A stretch of DNA of 64,000 nt from Acidimicrobiales bacterium (GTDB lineage: Bacteria > Actinomycetota > Acidimicrobiia > Acidimicrobiales > SHLQ01), in assembly GCA_020629635.1 (NCBI GenBank), contig JAHDCX010000004.1, forward strand, positions 124,001 through 188,000, given 5' to 3'. The translations under genes and the position numbers were made by a program. The notes beneath the pieces were generated by a model. That model had not been told where the DNA came from and did no database searches. It saw only the letters and a list, made by a program, of their open reading frames with translations. Each line of letters begins with the position of its first letter. Positions within the stretch are counted from its first letter, which is position 1. Shown one piece after another: positions 41,689 to 50,721 of this stretch.

Positions 41689-44220
41689 TCAGTGGCGGAT
41701 CACCGTGCTGGCCTCGACATGTGCGGGAATGTCGAGCGGGGGCATCGGGCGACCGAAGTAGTACCCCTGGGCGGAGTCACAGCCCAGCTCGAGCAGCAGC
41801 CGCCGTTGTTCGTCCGTCTCGACTCCTTCTGCCACGACGGAAAGGTCGAGTGAGGAGGCCAGGCCGAGCACTGATCGGATGATCATCGTTGCGTCGCGAT
41901 CGACGCCGAGCCCCCGGACGAACGACTGGTCGATCTTGAGCACGCTCACAGGGAACTGGTGGAGATGCGTCAGCGACGAATAGCCGGTCCCGAAGTCGTC
42001 GATGGCGAGCTGGACGCCCGTTGCTCGGAGCCGCTCGAGTCGATCGACAACGCCATCGGGGTCGTCGATGAGCGCCGTCTCGGTGATCTCGCAGCACAGC
42101 GAGCTCGGGTCGAGCTGCGACGTTTCGAGACCCTCGGCGACGAGGTCAACGATGGAATCGGACAAGAGCTGTCGACGCGAGAGGTTCACTCGAAGGTGAA
42201 GGTCCCGACCGACCAGAGGTCGGATCTTCGCCATCGCTTCGCATGCGGTTCCGAACAGCTCGGCGCCGAGGGGCATCATGAGATCAGTGGCCTCGGCAGC
42301 AGCGATGAAGTCCGCTGCGGAGACGAGGCCACGTTGGGGGTGTCGCCATCGGGCGAGCGCTTCGAAACCAACCAGTCGTCTGTCGCGGAGCCGAACCTCG
42401 GGCTGAAGCCACACTTCGAACTGGCCCGTTCCGAGTGCGGCGCGCATGTCGGCGATCAACTGCCGGCGTTCCTCGACCCGTTGACGGGTGTGATCGTCAT
42501 AGATCGCGTAGCGGTTGCGGCCCGCCTGCTTCGCTTCGTACATCGCGAAGTCGGCACGGGCGAGGAGTTCCTCGGCGGTGAGGCCAGATTCGGCGCTGGC
42601 GACCCCGATCGAGATCGTTTGCGCGACCGACGTCGTTTCGAGATCGATGGGTTGGGACACGGCGTGGAGCATTCGATCGGCTACCGACGCTGCGGAGAGC
42701 GCATCGGTGATTGCCGTCGAGACGATGACGAACTCGTCACCTCCGACGCGTCCGACCACGTCCGTGTCGCGGACCAGAGTGCGGAGTCGGTCGGCCACCG
42801 CGGTGAGGATGCGGTCGCCAGCGGCGTGCCCGTGCGCATCGTTGACGTCCTTGAAGTCGTCGAGATCGATGAACATGACCGTCAGCTCGGGCGAACGGGC
42901 GAGCGTCTCGTGCAACAGATTGATCAGCGATCCTCGATTGGGGATGCCCGTGAGCGCGTCATGGCTCGCCGCAAAGGCGAGACGTTCAGCGAGCTGGAGT
43001 CGTTCGCTGACGTCCTCGGTGTGGACGACACCGAGTCGCAACTCGCCGTCGACGACTTTGCCGGCGACATGACAGCGAAGCGTCCGCTGCTGTGCACGAT
43101 GTTCGGGGAAGGCCACCTCGAACTCGGCGGTGCCGGTCTCGGCCAGAACCTCCCGCCAGTCCTGTCCGTCGACGATCCATGGATCGATGGCTTCGACCGG
43201 TGCGCCGATGACCATGTCCGCGGGTAGTCCCGTGATTTCGCCATGGCGGTCGTTCACGTCGAGGACCTGCCCTTGCTCGCCGAAGCGAAGCAAGGTGACG
43301 CCGAGCGGCGCGTGGTTGACGGCGAGCTCATACCGGTCCTGCCATTCCGAGAGCGTGGCGGCGTCGTCGATCACATCGGCGATGCTCTGCAGGAGGTGGA
43401 GATCGTTGGTTGTCCATTGGATGCCGGACCGTACGGAGGCGACGCCGAGTGCGCCCCGATGGTTCGTTGGATCGCCGATGGGGGTGATGAGGATTCCGGC
43501 AAAGCCACGGGGCTCCATGTAGGACTGGATCAGCGACGTCGGCGGATGAGTCGCGTCGACCCAGATGGTCTCGAAGGCGCGATCCGCGAACTGCAGCTCC
43601 TCGATCGACGGATCGGCGAAGGGCTTGCCGTCGACCGCCCAGTCGATTCGGCGCTGACCGGTCGGGTGGTGCGGGTCGCGGAGCACGAAGACCGCGCGGT
43701 CACCGCCAACGAGGCGCGCGCTCTGGTCGATGAGATGCGGGACCACCTCCGTCCAGCGGTCGTCCGGTTCGCTGCGTCGGAGCCGGCTGCGGGCCTCGCG
43801 AATGACCTCGTCCACCACGAGTCGGCTCCGGAGATCGTTGGTGATACGTGAGCTCGGGTCGTCTTCGGTCATGCGGACAACGAGCCCCGGTCCGTGCTCC
43901 AGCTCGATCGCACGGGCGGTGATGAACGTCGGGACCTCGGCTCCGTTCGTTGCCACGAGACGACACTGCGCGCCGAGATCGTCACCATCGATGTCGAAGC
44001 GCCGGATCAGATTCTCGGCCAACCGTTCGACGTCATCGGCGTGCACCATTTCGAGCGCCGATCGGCCCACGAGCTCGTTTGGCGCGGCGTCGAGGACGAG
44101 TGAGAGGGACGGGCTCACCCAACGAACGGTGGCGTCGACGTCGATGACGGTGACGAGCTCGTTCGACGTCGAATAGAAGGCGTCCAGCCAAGCGGTGGTG
44201 AAGACGTGGTCATCTCGCAC
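41689..44220 (-). CDS. PAS-GAF-PAS-GGDEF-EAL protein
   Basis: 843 residues, soluble. PAS (about 15-115), GAF-like (about 150-290, GILITPIGDPTNHRGALGVA), a second PAS (about 300-410, YELAVNHAPLGVTLLRFGEQ), GGDEF with intact site near 493 (GRVGGDEFVIVS) and EAL with intact EAL at 620-622 (GFEALARWRHP). An RxxD product-inhibition site (R484-D487, RDTD) sits five residues before GGDEF, so the cyclase is probably active and feedback-controlled. Input ligands are unknown. It converges with the proline racemase-like gene across a REP-like palindrome. Confidence 0.93.
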   Translation of the reverse strand: MRDDHVFTTAWLDAFYSTSNELVTVIDVDATVRWVSPSLSLVLDAAPNELVGRSALEMVHADDVERLAENLIRRFDIDGDDLGAQCRLVATNGAEVPTFITARAIELEHGPGLVVRMTEDDPSSRITNDLRSRLVVDEVIREARSRLRRSEPDDRWTEVVPHLIDQSARLVGGDRAVFVLRDPHHPTGQRRIDWAVDGKPFADPSIEELQFADRAFETIWVDATHPPTSLIQSYMEPRGFAGILITPIGDPTNHRGALGVASVRSGIQWTTNDLHLLQSIADVIDDAATLSEWQDRYELAVNHAPLGVTLLRFGEQGQVLDVNDRHGEITGLPADMVIGAPVEAIDPWIVDGQDWREVLAETGTAEFEVAFPEHRAQQRTLRCHVAGKVVDGELRLGVVHTEDVSERLQLAERLAFAASHDALTGIPNRGSLINLLHETLARSPELTVMFIDLDDFKDVNDAHGHAAGDRILTAVADRLRTLVRDTDVVGRVGGDEFVIVSTAITDALSAASVADRMLHAVSQPIDLETTSVAQTISIGVASAESGLTAEELLARADFAMYEAKQAGRNRYAIYDDHTRQRVEERRQLIADMRAALGTGQFEVWLQPEVRLRDRRLVGFEALARWRHPQRGLVSAADFIAAAEATDLMMPLGAELFGTACEAMAKIRPLVGRDLHLRVNLSRRQLLSDSIVDLVAEGLETSQLDPSSLCCEITETALIDDPDGVVDRLERLRATGVQLAIDDFGTGYSSLTHLHQFPVSVLKIDQSFVRGLGVDRDATMIIRSVLGLASSLDLSVVAEGVETDEQRRLLLELGCDSAQGYYFGRPMPPLDIPAHVEASTVIRH

Positions 44221-44301
44221 GGTGTGCCAATCGGCACGAGTCGCCTGGTCGTCAAGTGTCTTCGTGCGCGACCGTGTCGAGCTGGGCGAGACTGTTCTCC
44301 C

Positions 44302-46623
44302 ATGGCCTCGCCTCGTCCTGACCTACAAACCCTCCGAGAGATCGAGCAGCGGGTGCTCTGGTTGGCGTGCCGCATCGTCGATGCGGCCAACCAGCGTCCC
44401 GGCGAGGTCAAGGTGGGTGGGCATCAAGCGTCGTCGGCGTCGATGGTGTCGATCATGACGGCGCTGTGGTTCGGCCACATCGGTGGCGAGGACAAGGTTG
44501 CCGTCAAGCCCCACGCGTCGCCGGTCTACCACGCCATCAAGTACCTGACCGGGGAGCTCGATCGAAGCTACCTCACGACGCTTCGTCAGCTCGGCGGCCT
44601 TCAGGCGTATCCCTCCCGCACGAAGGATCCGGACGTGTCGGACTTCTCGACTGGCTCGGTCGGTCTGGGTGCGGTGGCACCACTGTTCTCGGCGTTGACG
44701 CGCCGGTACGTCCAGGATCACGCGCCGGGTCGGCCCGACGCTCGGTTCATCGCCCTCGTCGGCGATGCGGAGCTCGACGAAGGCAACGTCTGGGAGGCGA
44801 TCGCCGATCCGGCGACCGAGGGGCTCCACAACTTCACCATGGTCGTCGACCTCAACCGGCAGAGTCTCGACCGTGTGATCCCCGACATCGCGGCCCTGCG
44901 GCTCCAACGGTTCTTCGAGGAGGCCGGCTGGCATGTGGCCGAGGCCAAGTACGGCGGCCGACTCTCGGCGGCGTTCGCCGGTGAGGGGGGCGATGCGCTG
45001 CGCGCCCACATCGATGCGATGTCGAACGAGTGGTACCAGTCTCTCTTCGCTCTCCACGGCGCCGACTTCCGGGCAAAGTTCCTGAGCGGCGCCGATGCAG
45101 CCGTTGCCACGTTCGCCGCCAGCCTTGACGATGAGGCGCTTCGCTCGACCGTGACGGATCTCGGTGGACACGACCTCGGCTTGCTGCTCGACACGTTCGA
45201 CGCCTGCGATGCGGTGACGGATCGTCCGAGTGTCGTGTTCGCGTACACGATCAAGGGGTGGGGCCTGCCGATGGCGGGTGATCCGCTCAACCATGCCGCG
45301 CTGTTGACACCCGACCAGATCGACGACTTTCGGTGTCGGCTCGGCCTTGATGCGACCACCGAATGGGATCGGTTCGATCCGGAGTCTGCGGCCGGAAGGC
45401 TCTGTGATTCTGTGGGCGGCGCCATCAACAACGCGCAGCCCGTGCCTCGGCCGGCGCTTCCGATCCCCGATGCGGCACGAGGCGTCGTCACGACCGGCAC
45501 GGCGTCCACGCAGGAGTCGTTCGGTCGAGTGCTGACCTCGCTCGGCGACATCGATGGCGTTGCCCAACGGATCGTGACCACCGCGCCCGACGTCTCTATC
45601 TCGACCAACCTCGGTGGCTGGATCAATAAGACCGGGGTGTACAGCCATACGGAGCGAGACGATCATGGCGGCGCCGATCGGCTGCTCAAGTGGGCGCCCT
45701 CGCCGTCGGGTCGCCACATCGAGCTCGGCATCTCCGAGATGAACCTGTTCATGCTCCTCGGTCAGCTGGGCTTGAGTCATGACCATCACGGTCACCATCT
45801 GCTGCCGATCGGTGCGGTGTACGACCCGTTCGTGCTTCGTGGTCTCGATGCGTTCATCTATGGCGTCTACAACGCGTCCCGATTCGTCGTGGTCGGAACG
45901 CCCGCCGGCGTGACGTTGGCCCCGGAGGGTGGGGCGCACCAGTCGACGATCACGCCGTCTGTCGGCGCAGAGCTGCCGGGTGTGCACTACGCCGAACCGG
46001 CGTACGCGACCGAAGTCGACTGGCTGCTGTGCGACGCGTTGCGCTCGCTCGGGAGCGTGGATGGCGAGAGCACGTATCTCCGGCTGTCGACGCGACCAAT
46101 CGATCAGGCGCCCTTTGCAGCGGCTGTCGAGCGGCACGGCGAGGAGGCGTTGCGCTCGCTCGTGCTCGCCGGCGGCTATCGACTGGTCGATGCACCGGTC
46201 GACGAGCGACCCGGAGTCACCATCGTCACGACAGGAGCGATGGCACCCGAGGCGATCGCCGCTGCGACGGAGCTCGACGATGAAGGCGTCGCCGCCACCG
46301 TCGTCCACCTCACGAGTCCGGATCGGACCTATCGAAGCTGGCAACGGCGCTACGCAGAGTCGGCTCGATCCGCCGAGGTGGTCCGAGCGCCAAGCCACCT
46401 GCATCGCCTCGTGCCCGCCGCCGAACGGGTTCGGCCGGTCGTCTCCGTTCACGACGGAGCGAGCCACAACCTCGCGTGGATCGGATCGGCGCTCGGCACG
46501 AGCCAGGTCGCCCTCGGCGTCGATCGATTCGGGGAGTCGGGCACGATCGCGGATCTTCATCGGGTGACCGGGATCGACGCCGGTGCGATCGTGAATGCTT
46601 CCTTGATCGCCGTTCATGAGTGA
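44302..46623 (+). CDS. Single-chain AceE-like pyruvate dehydrogenase E1 / transketolase-family enzyme
   Basis: 773 residues from ATG 44302; the extra upstream frame has no family match. The N-terminal THDP domain has GDAELDEGNVWEAIADP with MVVDLNRQSLDRVIPD, reminiscent of the AceE GDGEMDE loop, and ENV-type E1 features follow (LGISEMNLFMLLGQLGLSHD). The C-terminus DRFGESGTIADLHRVTGID parallels the DGFGRSD segment of AceE. Full AceE is about 890-930 residues, so this is a shorter paralog. No E2 or E3 gene is nearby, so it may use another acceptor or another 2-oxoacid or ketose. Confidence 0.8.
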   Translation: MASPRPDLQTLREIEQRVLWLACRIVDAANQRPGEVKVGGHQASSASMVSIMTALWFGHIGGEDKVAVKPHASPVYHAIKYLTGELDRSYLTTLRQLGGLQAYPSRTKDPDVSDFSTGSVGLGAVAPLFSALTRRYVQDHAPGRPDARFIALVGDAELDEGNVWEAIADPATEGLHNFTMVVDLNRQSLDRVIPDIAALRLQRFFEEAGWHVAEAKYGGRLSAAFAGEGGDALRAHIDAMSNEWYQSLFALHGADFRAKFLSGADAAVATFAASLDDEALRSTVTDLGGHDLGLLLDTFDACDAVTDRPSVVFAYTIKGWGLPMAGDPLNHAALLTPDQIDDFRCRLGLDATTEWDRFDPESAAGRLCDSVGGAINNAQPVPRPALPIPDAARGVVTTGTASTQESFGRVLTSLGDIDGVAQRIVTTAPDVSISTNLGGWINKTGVYSHTERDDHGGADRLLKWAPSPSGRHIELGISEMNLFMLLGQLGLSHDHHGHHLLPIGAVYDPFVLRGLDAFIYGVYNASRFVVVGTPAGVTLAPEGGAHQSTITPSVGAELPGVHYAEPAYATEVDWLLCDALRSLGSVDGESTYLRLSTRPIDQAPFAAAVERHGEEALRSLVLAGGYRLVDAPVDERPGVTIVTTGAMAPEAIAAATELDDEGVAATVVHLTSPDRTYRSWQRRYAESARSAEVVRAPSHLHRLVPAAERVRPVVSVHDGASHNLAWIGSALGTSQVALGVDRFGESGTIADLHRVTGIDAGAIVNASLIAVHE

Positions 46624-47014
46624 GCGACTGCAGCGGGGACTCTGGCTGACGGCGGGGCTCGCGTGCGTGGCCATCGGTGGCATCGGCATCGTCGTGCCGG
46701 GTCTGCCGACGACGGTGTTCTTCATCATGGCTGCCGGCGCATTCGCCCGTTCGAACGAACGGCTCGAGGCCTGGGTGCTTGGCTTGCCGGGCATCGGCAA
46801 GGCGGTCAGCGACTACCGTGCCGGGCTCGGGATGCCGAGGCGGGCAAAGGTGCTGGCGCTGACGATGCTGACCGCGGCGGTGCTGGTCAGCACGATCCTG
46901 GTCGACGTCTGGTGGATCCGCGGCGTGATTCTCGCCGTTGGTGCGATCGGCTTCGCGTACATATGGCGCATCCCCACAACCCCCACGTCACTTCGGGGTC
47001 AGACACCAACGTGA
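46616..47014 (+). CDS. DUF454 (YbaN) family membrane protein
   Basis: 132 residues with about three helices: LTAGLACVAIGGIGIVVPG, then after the signature PTTVFFIMAAGAFARSNERL the pair VLALTMLTAAVLVSTILVDV and VILAVGAIGFAYIW. Function of the family is unknown. It overlaps the E1 gene by eight bases. The last residues (TSLRGQTPT) are encoded by a REP-like palindrome, so the natural C-terminus has probably been replaced by repeat insertion. Confidence 0.88.
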   Translation: MSERLQRGLWLTAGLACVAIGGIGIVVPGLPTTVFFIMAAGAFARSNERLEAWVLGLPGIGKAVSDYRAGLGMPRRAKVLALTMLTAAVLVSTILVDVWWIRGVILAVGAIGFAYIWRIPTTPTSLRGQTPT

Positions 47015-47015
47015 C
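46987..47015. repeat. REP-like palindromic element (copy B)
   Basis: GTCACTTCGGGG then TCAGACACCAACGTGAC: the reverse-complement arrangement of copies A and C. It covers the stop region of the DUF454 gene and ends 15 bases before the convergent oxidoreductase stop, so it may end transcription from both sides. Confidence 0.75.
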
Positions 47016-47030
47016 CGCGTCGCCGACGCG

Positions 47031-47987
47031 TCAGGGTCGGATGAGCACCTTGCCTCGGGCACGGCTCGTGGCGATGTAGTCGTAGGCGGCCACCACATCG
47101 CACAGAGGGAACTCCCGGTCGATGTGCGGCGTGACTTGGCCGGTTGCGACGTGCGTGACCAGCGCCGCAAGTCGCTCATGGGTTTCAGCGGAGACGAAGA
47201 TCGACACGTCTCGGCGCGACATGGCGAAGCGTGCGGTCAGCCGGGCCATGGGAAACATCGGGCCGAAGACCTTGCTCGACTTCTCGGCGCTGACCAGGAC
47301 GACTCGGCCGTTGTCGCTGAGCCCACGGAAGTAGTCGGCTGCGGTGCGACCGCCGATGCATTCGATCACGACGTCGTGGGTCGTGTCGGTGAAGTCGGTG
47401 GAGGTGTAGTCGACGACCTGGTCGGCGCCGAGTAATCGGACCAACTCGACGTTGCGTCCGCTGCAGACGCCGGTGACCGATGCCGCGCCGGCGGCCTTTG
47501 CGAGTTGGACCGCGAAATGCCCAACGCCCCCGGAGGCCCCGTTCACCACGACGGACTTGCCGGCGACCTCGCCTTTCTCGATCGCCTGGAGCGCAGTGAC
47601 GCCGGCGATGGGGAGTGCCGCGCCTTGGTCGAAGGTGACGGTGTCTGGTAGCTGCGCGATTCGGTCGACGGAGGCGACGGCGAGCTCGGCGAAGGCGCCG
47701 ACGAACTTCCCGAAGACGCGGTCACCGACTCGGTAGTCGGTGACATCGGGACCGACGGCTTCGATCAGGCCAGCGCCGTCGGATCCGACGATGGGTTGTT
47801 TGGGTGCTCGTAGTCCTTCGGTGAGGCGGACCATCAACGGCGTACCAGTGGCGAGGTGCAGGTCGGCCGGGTTGATCGAAGCTGCAGCGACTCGGACGAG
47901 CACTTCGCCGGGGCCGGGCTCGGGGTCGGGTTGGTCGGAGAGGGTGATCTGGTCGAGGCCGTAGCCGGTGATCTGTGCCGCCTTCAT
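47031..47987 (-). CDS. Zinc-independent NADP(H) quinone oxidoreductase-like MDR enzyme
   Basis: 318 residues from ATG 47987, preceded by AAAGG. The medium-chain dehydrogenase fold begins MKAAQITGYGLDQITLSDQ. The nucleotide loop is VVNGASGGVGHFAVQLAKAA. The zinc-binding cysteines and His-Glu of true alcohol dehydrogenases are absent, as in quinone oxidoreductases. It probably reduces quinones or enones with NADPH. It is divergent from a TetR regulator, and the shared region contains dense GTAC palindromes, so repression by that TetR is likely. Confidence 0.9.
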   Translation of the reverse strand: MKAAQITGYGLDQITLSDQPDPEPGPGEVLVRVAAASINPADLHLATGTPLMVRLTEGLRAPKQPIVGSDGAGLIEAVGPDVTDYRVGDRVFGKFVGAFAELAVASVDRIAQLPDTVTFDQGAALPIAGVTALQAIEKGEVAGKSVVVNGASGGVGHFAVQLAKAAGAASVTGVCSGRNVELVRLLGADQVVDYTSTDFTDTTHDVVIECIGGRTAADYFRGLSDNGRVVLVSAEKSSKVFGPMFPMARLTARFAMSRRDVSIFVSAETHERLAALVTHVATGQVTPHIDREFPLCDVVAAYDYIATSRARGKVLIRP

Positions 47988-48016
47988 CGTGGGATGCCTT
48001 TCGAAGTATGAATGGA

Positions 48017-48069
48017 TAGAACGTACAACGTACGCGTACACCGTACGTTCTACACGTACACCGTACGTG
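48017..48069. promoter_or_regulatory. GTAC-rich palindromic operator cluster between oxidoreductase and TetR genes
   Basis: TAGAACGTAC (48017-48026) and GTACGTTCTA (48043-48052) are perfect 10-base arms; inside them lies the palindrome GTACGCGTAC (48030-48039), and ACGTACACCGTACGT follows at 48054-48068. The cluster fills the 106-base divergent intergenic region, the expected place for TetR operators. Confidence 0.8.
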
Positions 48070-48093
48070 ATTCAACCGCTAGGCTTGTGACGC

Positions 48094-48738
48094 ATGTCGA
48101 GTTCCGACGACCGTCGCCCCCTCACACGAGCTCGGGTCGTCGATGGTGCCATTGCCTATGCGGACGAGCACGGTCTCGCCGCACTGAGCATGCGCAAGCT
48201 CGCGGCGTCGCTCGGCTTCGAGGTCATGGCGCTCTACAACCACGTCGCCAACAAGAACGATCTCGTGACGGCGATCACCGATCGAGTCGCTGAACACGTG
48301 GACATGCCGGACTACGCCGCGGACCCAATCGGCGCCCTCCGGGCCAATTCGCTGTCGCTGCGAGCTGCGCTCGAGGCCCACCCCTGGGCGGCGATGAACT
48401 GGGTCACGACGATGCCCGGGCCTGGACGCTGGACGCTGATGGAATGGCAGCTCCGGGCATGCGGCGCCGTACCAGGACTCTCCGACGAACAAGCGCACCA
48501 TCTGTTCCACGCCGTCGGCAACCACGTTGTCGGCTACGTCCTACAGAATGTCGTCATGCCGTTCCCCGTCGAAGACATGCACGACATCATTCGGACGATC
48601 AAACGCGATCTCGACCCCGTCGAACACGCCTACGCGCTCGAACACCTCGCCCAACACGAACGCGGCGACCACGGCGAGTCCTTCGGAATCGTGCTCGACC
48701 TCATCCTCACCACCATGGGGTCAAGTCCCAACAAGTAA
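48094..48738 (+). CDS. TetR/AcrR family transcriptional regulator
   Basis: 214 residues. N-terminal HTH ARVVDGAIAYADEHGLAAL, SMRKLAASLGFEVMALYNHV and ANKNDLVTAI is TetR-like, and the C-terminal part resembles the TetR_C ligand-binding fold (HLFHAVGNHVVGYVLQNV). It most likely represses the divergent oxidoreductase gene and itself through the GTAC palindromes. The last codons (GSSPNK) lie in the left arm of a perfect 27-bp inverted repeat. Confidence 0.92.
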   Translation: MSSSDDRRPLTRARVVDGAIAYADEHGLAALSMRKLAASLGFEVMALYNHVANKNDLVTAITDRVAEHVDMPDYAADPIGALRANSLSLRAALEAHPWAAMNWVTTMPGPGRWTLMEWQLRACGAVPGLSDEQAHHLFHAVGNHVVGYVLQNVVMPFPVEDMHDIIRTIKRDLDPVEHAYALEHLAQHERGDHGESFGIVLDLILTTMGSSPNK

Positions 48739-48795
48739 CAGGAGACTCGCCGCGGCTGATGACCGGCACCTGTTACTTGTTGGGACTTGACCCCA
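48716..48795. repeat. Perfect 27-bp inverted repeat joining the 3' ends of two convergent genes
   Basis: Left arm 48716-48742 and right arm 48769-48795 are exact reverse complements (each begins TGGGGTCAAGTCCCAACAAG on its own strand), with a 26-base spacer. The arms encode the last residues GSSPNK and the stop of both the TetR gene (plus strand) and the SDR gene (minus strand). A hairpin of this strength should block or end transcription from both directions. Confidence 0.95.
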
Positions 48796-49558
48796 GGCGC
48801 ATCTGCTGGACTTGGGCGGACAAGCCGCCGTCGAGCACCCAGAGCTGGCCGGTTGCGTAGCGGGCTTCGTCGGACGCCAACCAGTTGACGAGGTTGGCCA
48901 TGTCGGTCGGTGTGCCGATCGTTCGCAACGGGTGCACCGCTGCGGCCTCGGCACGGACGTCGGCCGGATCGGTGCCATCGGGAAAGAACTGCTGCAACAT
49001 CGGGGTGTCGACGTAGCCGGGACAGATTGCGTTGACCCGAATTCCCTCGGGTCCGTGGTCGCACGCCATTGCCTTGGTGAGCGCGTGGACCGCGCCCTTC
49101 GAGGCGCAATATGCGGCGAGACCGGGATCGGCGATGAAGCCGTCGTAGCTTCCGAAGTTGACGATCGAGGGGTTGGTGCCTCGGCGGAGCAGTGGCAGGG
49201 CGTGTTTGGAGGTGAGGAACGTGCCGGTCACGTTGATCGCCATGATGCGGTTGAAATCGTCGAGTGACGTCTCCTCGACGGTTGCCTCGATTTCGATGCC
49301 GGCGGCGTTGACGAGGGTGTCGAGCGAGCCAGTGACCTCCTCGACGTGCGCCATGGCCGCGATGACCTCGGCCTCGCTCGTCACGTCGAGCCGGACGAAT
49401 GTCCCCGGAGCGTCCGCGCCATCGAGCGACCCCGCCTCGCTCAGGTCGGCGGCGAACACGGTCGCTCCCTCGTCGACGAATCGCTGGCAGATCGCTCGAC
49501 CGGCGCCGCCACGCCCACCGGTCACGAGCACGGTCCGGCCGTCGTGCATGCCCGTCAC
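48773..49558 (-). CDS. Short-chain dehydrogenase/reductase (classical SDR)
   Basis: About 261 residues. GTG 49558 overlaps the Rieske gene stop by four bases; ATG 49549, three codons on, is equally possible. The cofactor loop is VLVTGGRGGAGRA, NAAGIE follows, and the catalytic Tyr-Lys is in AAYCASKGAVHALTKAMA. The aspartate after beta-2 (AADLSE) suggests NAD+. It is likely to oxidise an alcohol made or released by the Rieske oxygenase. Its C-terminal GSSPNK is contributed by the 27-bp inverted repeat. Confidence 0.9.
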   Translation of the reverse strand: MTGMHDGRTVLVTGGRGGAGRAICQRFVDEGATVFAADLSEAGSLDGADAPGTFVRLDVTSEAEVIAAMAHVEEVTGSLDTLVNAAGIEIEATVEETSLDDFNRIMAINVTGTFLTSKHALPLLRRGTNPSIVNFGSYDGFIADPGLAAYCASKGAVHALTKAMACDHGPEGIRVNAICPGYVDTPMLQQFFPDGTDPADVRAEAAAVHPLRTIGTPTDMANLVNWLASDEARYATGQLWVLDGGLSAQVQQMRLGSSPNK

Positions 49559-50676
49559 GTCGACGCCTGTCGGTAGGCGTCGAGCACGAGCCCATGAAAG
49601 TGATGCAGGGCATGTTCGGACAAGCCTGACCCTGACGGGTCGTTGACGATCCGGCCCTGATCGAACGCCGATGTCGACATGCCCCGCTGAACGCTCTCGA
49701 CCAGGCCAATGTCTTCGACCTGCAGGACCTCGTCGAGGTACCGGATCGATTCGAGCTCGGCGTCGTTGGGATCGGGTGTCTCGAGGAAGAAGTCGTACGT
49801 CTCGCGCGTCCGGTTTGGTCCGACCGGGATGATCTTCAGGACGATCATGTTGCCTCGGCCGGGATATCGCATCAGGCACGTGTTGGGCCACAGCCACCAC
49901 ACGGCGTGATCGCGGACGGTCGCGTCGGTGACGTCGTAGGCGGAGTTGGAGTCGCCACGCCCAGCCTCGGCCATGTGGCTCGAATAGATCCCATGCGTCG
50001 TCACCGTGTAGGTGTCCATGTCGACGAGCGACACGAAGTCCTGGTGCGCGACGTGGCAGTGGTAGCACTCGAGGAAGTTGTCGACCACGTTCTTCCAGTT
50101 GGACGCAATGTCGTACTCGAGTCGGTGGGCGAACGTGAGCTCGCCGACATCGGGCGCCCAGCGTGCGATCTCGTCGGCGAGGTCCCCAGCCTGTTCGGCC
50201 AAGGGCGCGGCGTTCGGCTCGAGATTGACATACACCATGCCGCCGAACTCGGTGATCTGTACCGAGTCGAGGCAGATGGTCGACGTGTCGAAGTCGACCA
50301 GGTTGCTGGTGTGGCGCGCCGCTTTCAGCTGGCCAGTGAGGTCGTAGGACCAGGCGTGGTACGGACAGACGAGGTTGGCCGTTGTGCCGCGACCTTCAAC
50401 GAGATGATGGGCCCGGTGCTTGCACACGTTGTAGAACGCGCGGAGCTGACCGTCTCGTCCACGCACCGCCACGACCGGCATACCGCCGATCTGATCGGCA
50501 ACGTAGGAGCCGGACTCTCGCAGCGACTCGACATGACACAGCCATTGCCAGGTCTGACGAATGATCTGCTGCTGATCGGCCTCGAACCACTCCGCCTTGG
50601 TGTAGGCGTCAGCGTGCAAGGACGACGAGCGGCTCGGATCGATGTCCCAGCCCCCGGCGATCGACGCGTGTGACAT
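49555..50676 (-). CDS. Rieske [2Fe-2S] oxygenase, alpha subunit
   Basis: 373 residues. The Rieske cluster motif is C85-x-H87 (VCKHRAHHLVEG) and C104-xx-H107 (LVCPYHAWSY). The mononuclear iron site is in NFLECYHCHVAHQDF, with the carboxylate ligand expected later in the domain. The type is that of ring-hydroxylating or N-demethylating oxygenases (GbcA or CntA-like); no reductase or beta subunit is adjacent. It is translationally coupled to the SDR gene, which argues for a two-step oxidation. Substrate unknown. Confidence 0.9.
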   Translation of the reverse strand: MSHASIAGGWDIDPSRSSSLHADAYTKAEWFEADQQQIIRQTWQWLCHVESLRESGSYVADQIGGMPVVAVRGRDGQLRAFYNVCKHRAHHLVEGRGTTANLVCPYHAWSYDLTGQLKAARHTSNLVDFDTSTICLDSVQITEFGGMVYVNLEPNAAPLAEQAGDLADEIARWAPDVGELTFAHRLEYDIASNWKNVVDNFLECYHCHVAHQDFVSLVDMDTYTVTTHGIYSSHMAEAGRGDSNSAYDVTDATVRDHAVWWLWPNTCLMRYPGRGNMIVLKIIPVGPNRTRETYDFFLETPDPNDAELESIRYLDEVLQVEDIGLVESVQRGMSTSAFDQGRIVNDPSGSGLSEHALHHFHGLVLDAYRQAST

Positions 50677-50721
50677 GGCCGAACGGTAGCGGCGAGCGAG
50701 CCCTGGACTCGCTTTGGGCTC

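Noticed and set aside
44323-46800. Minus-strand 825-codon open frame over the E1 enzyme gene
   Set aside because: The plus-strand E1 has clear THDP-enzyme motifs and the antisense frame is basic, repetitive text without a fold signature.
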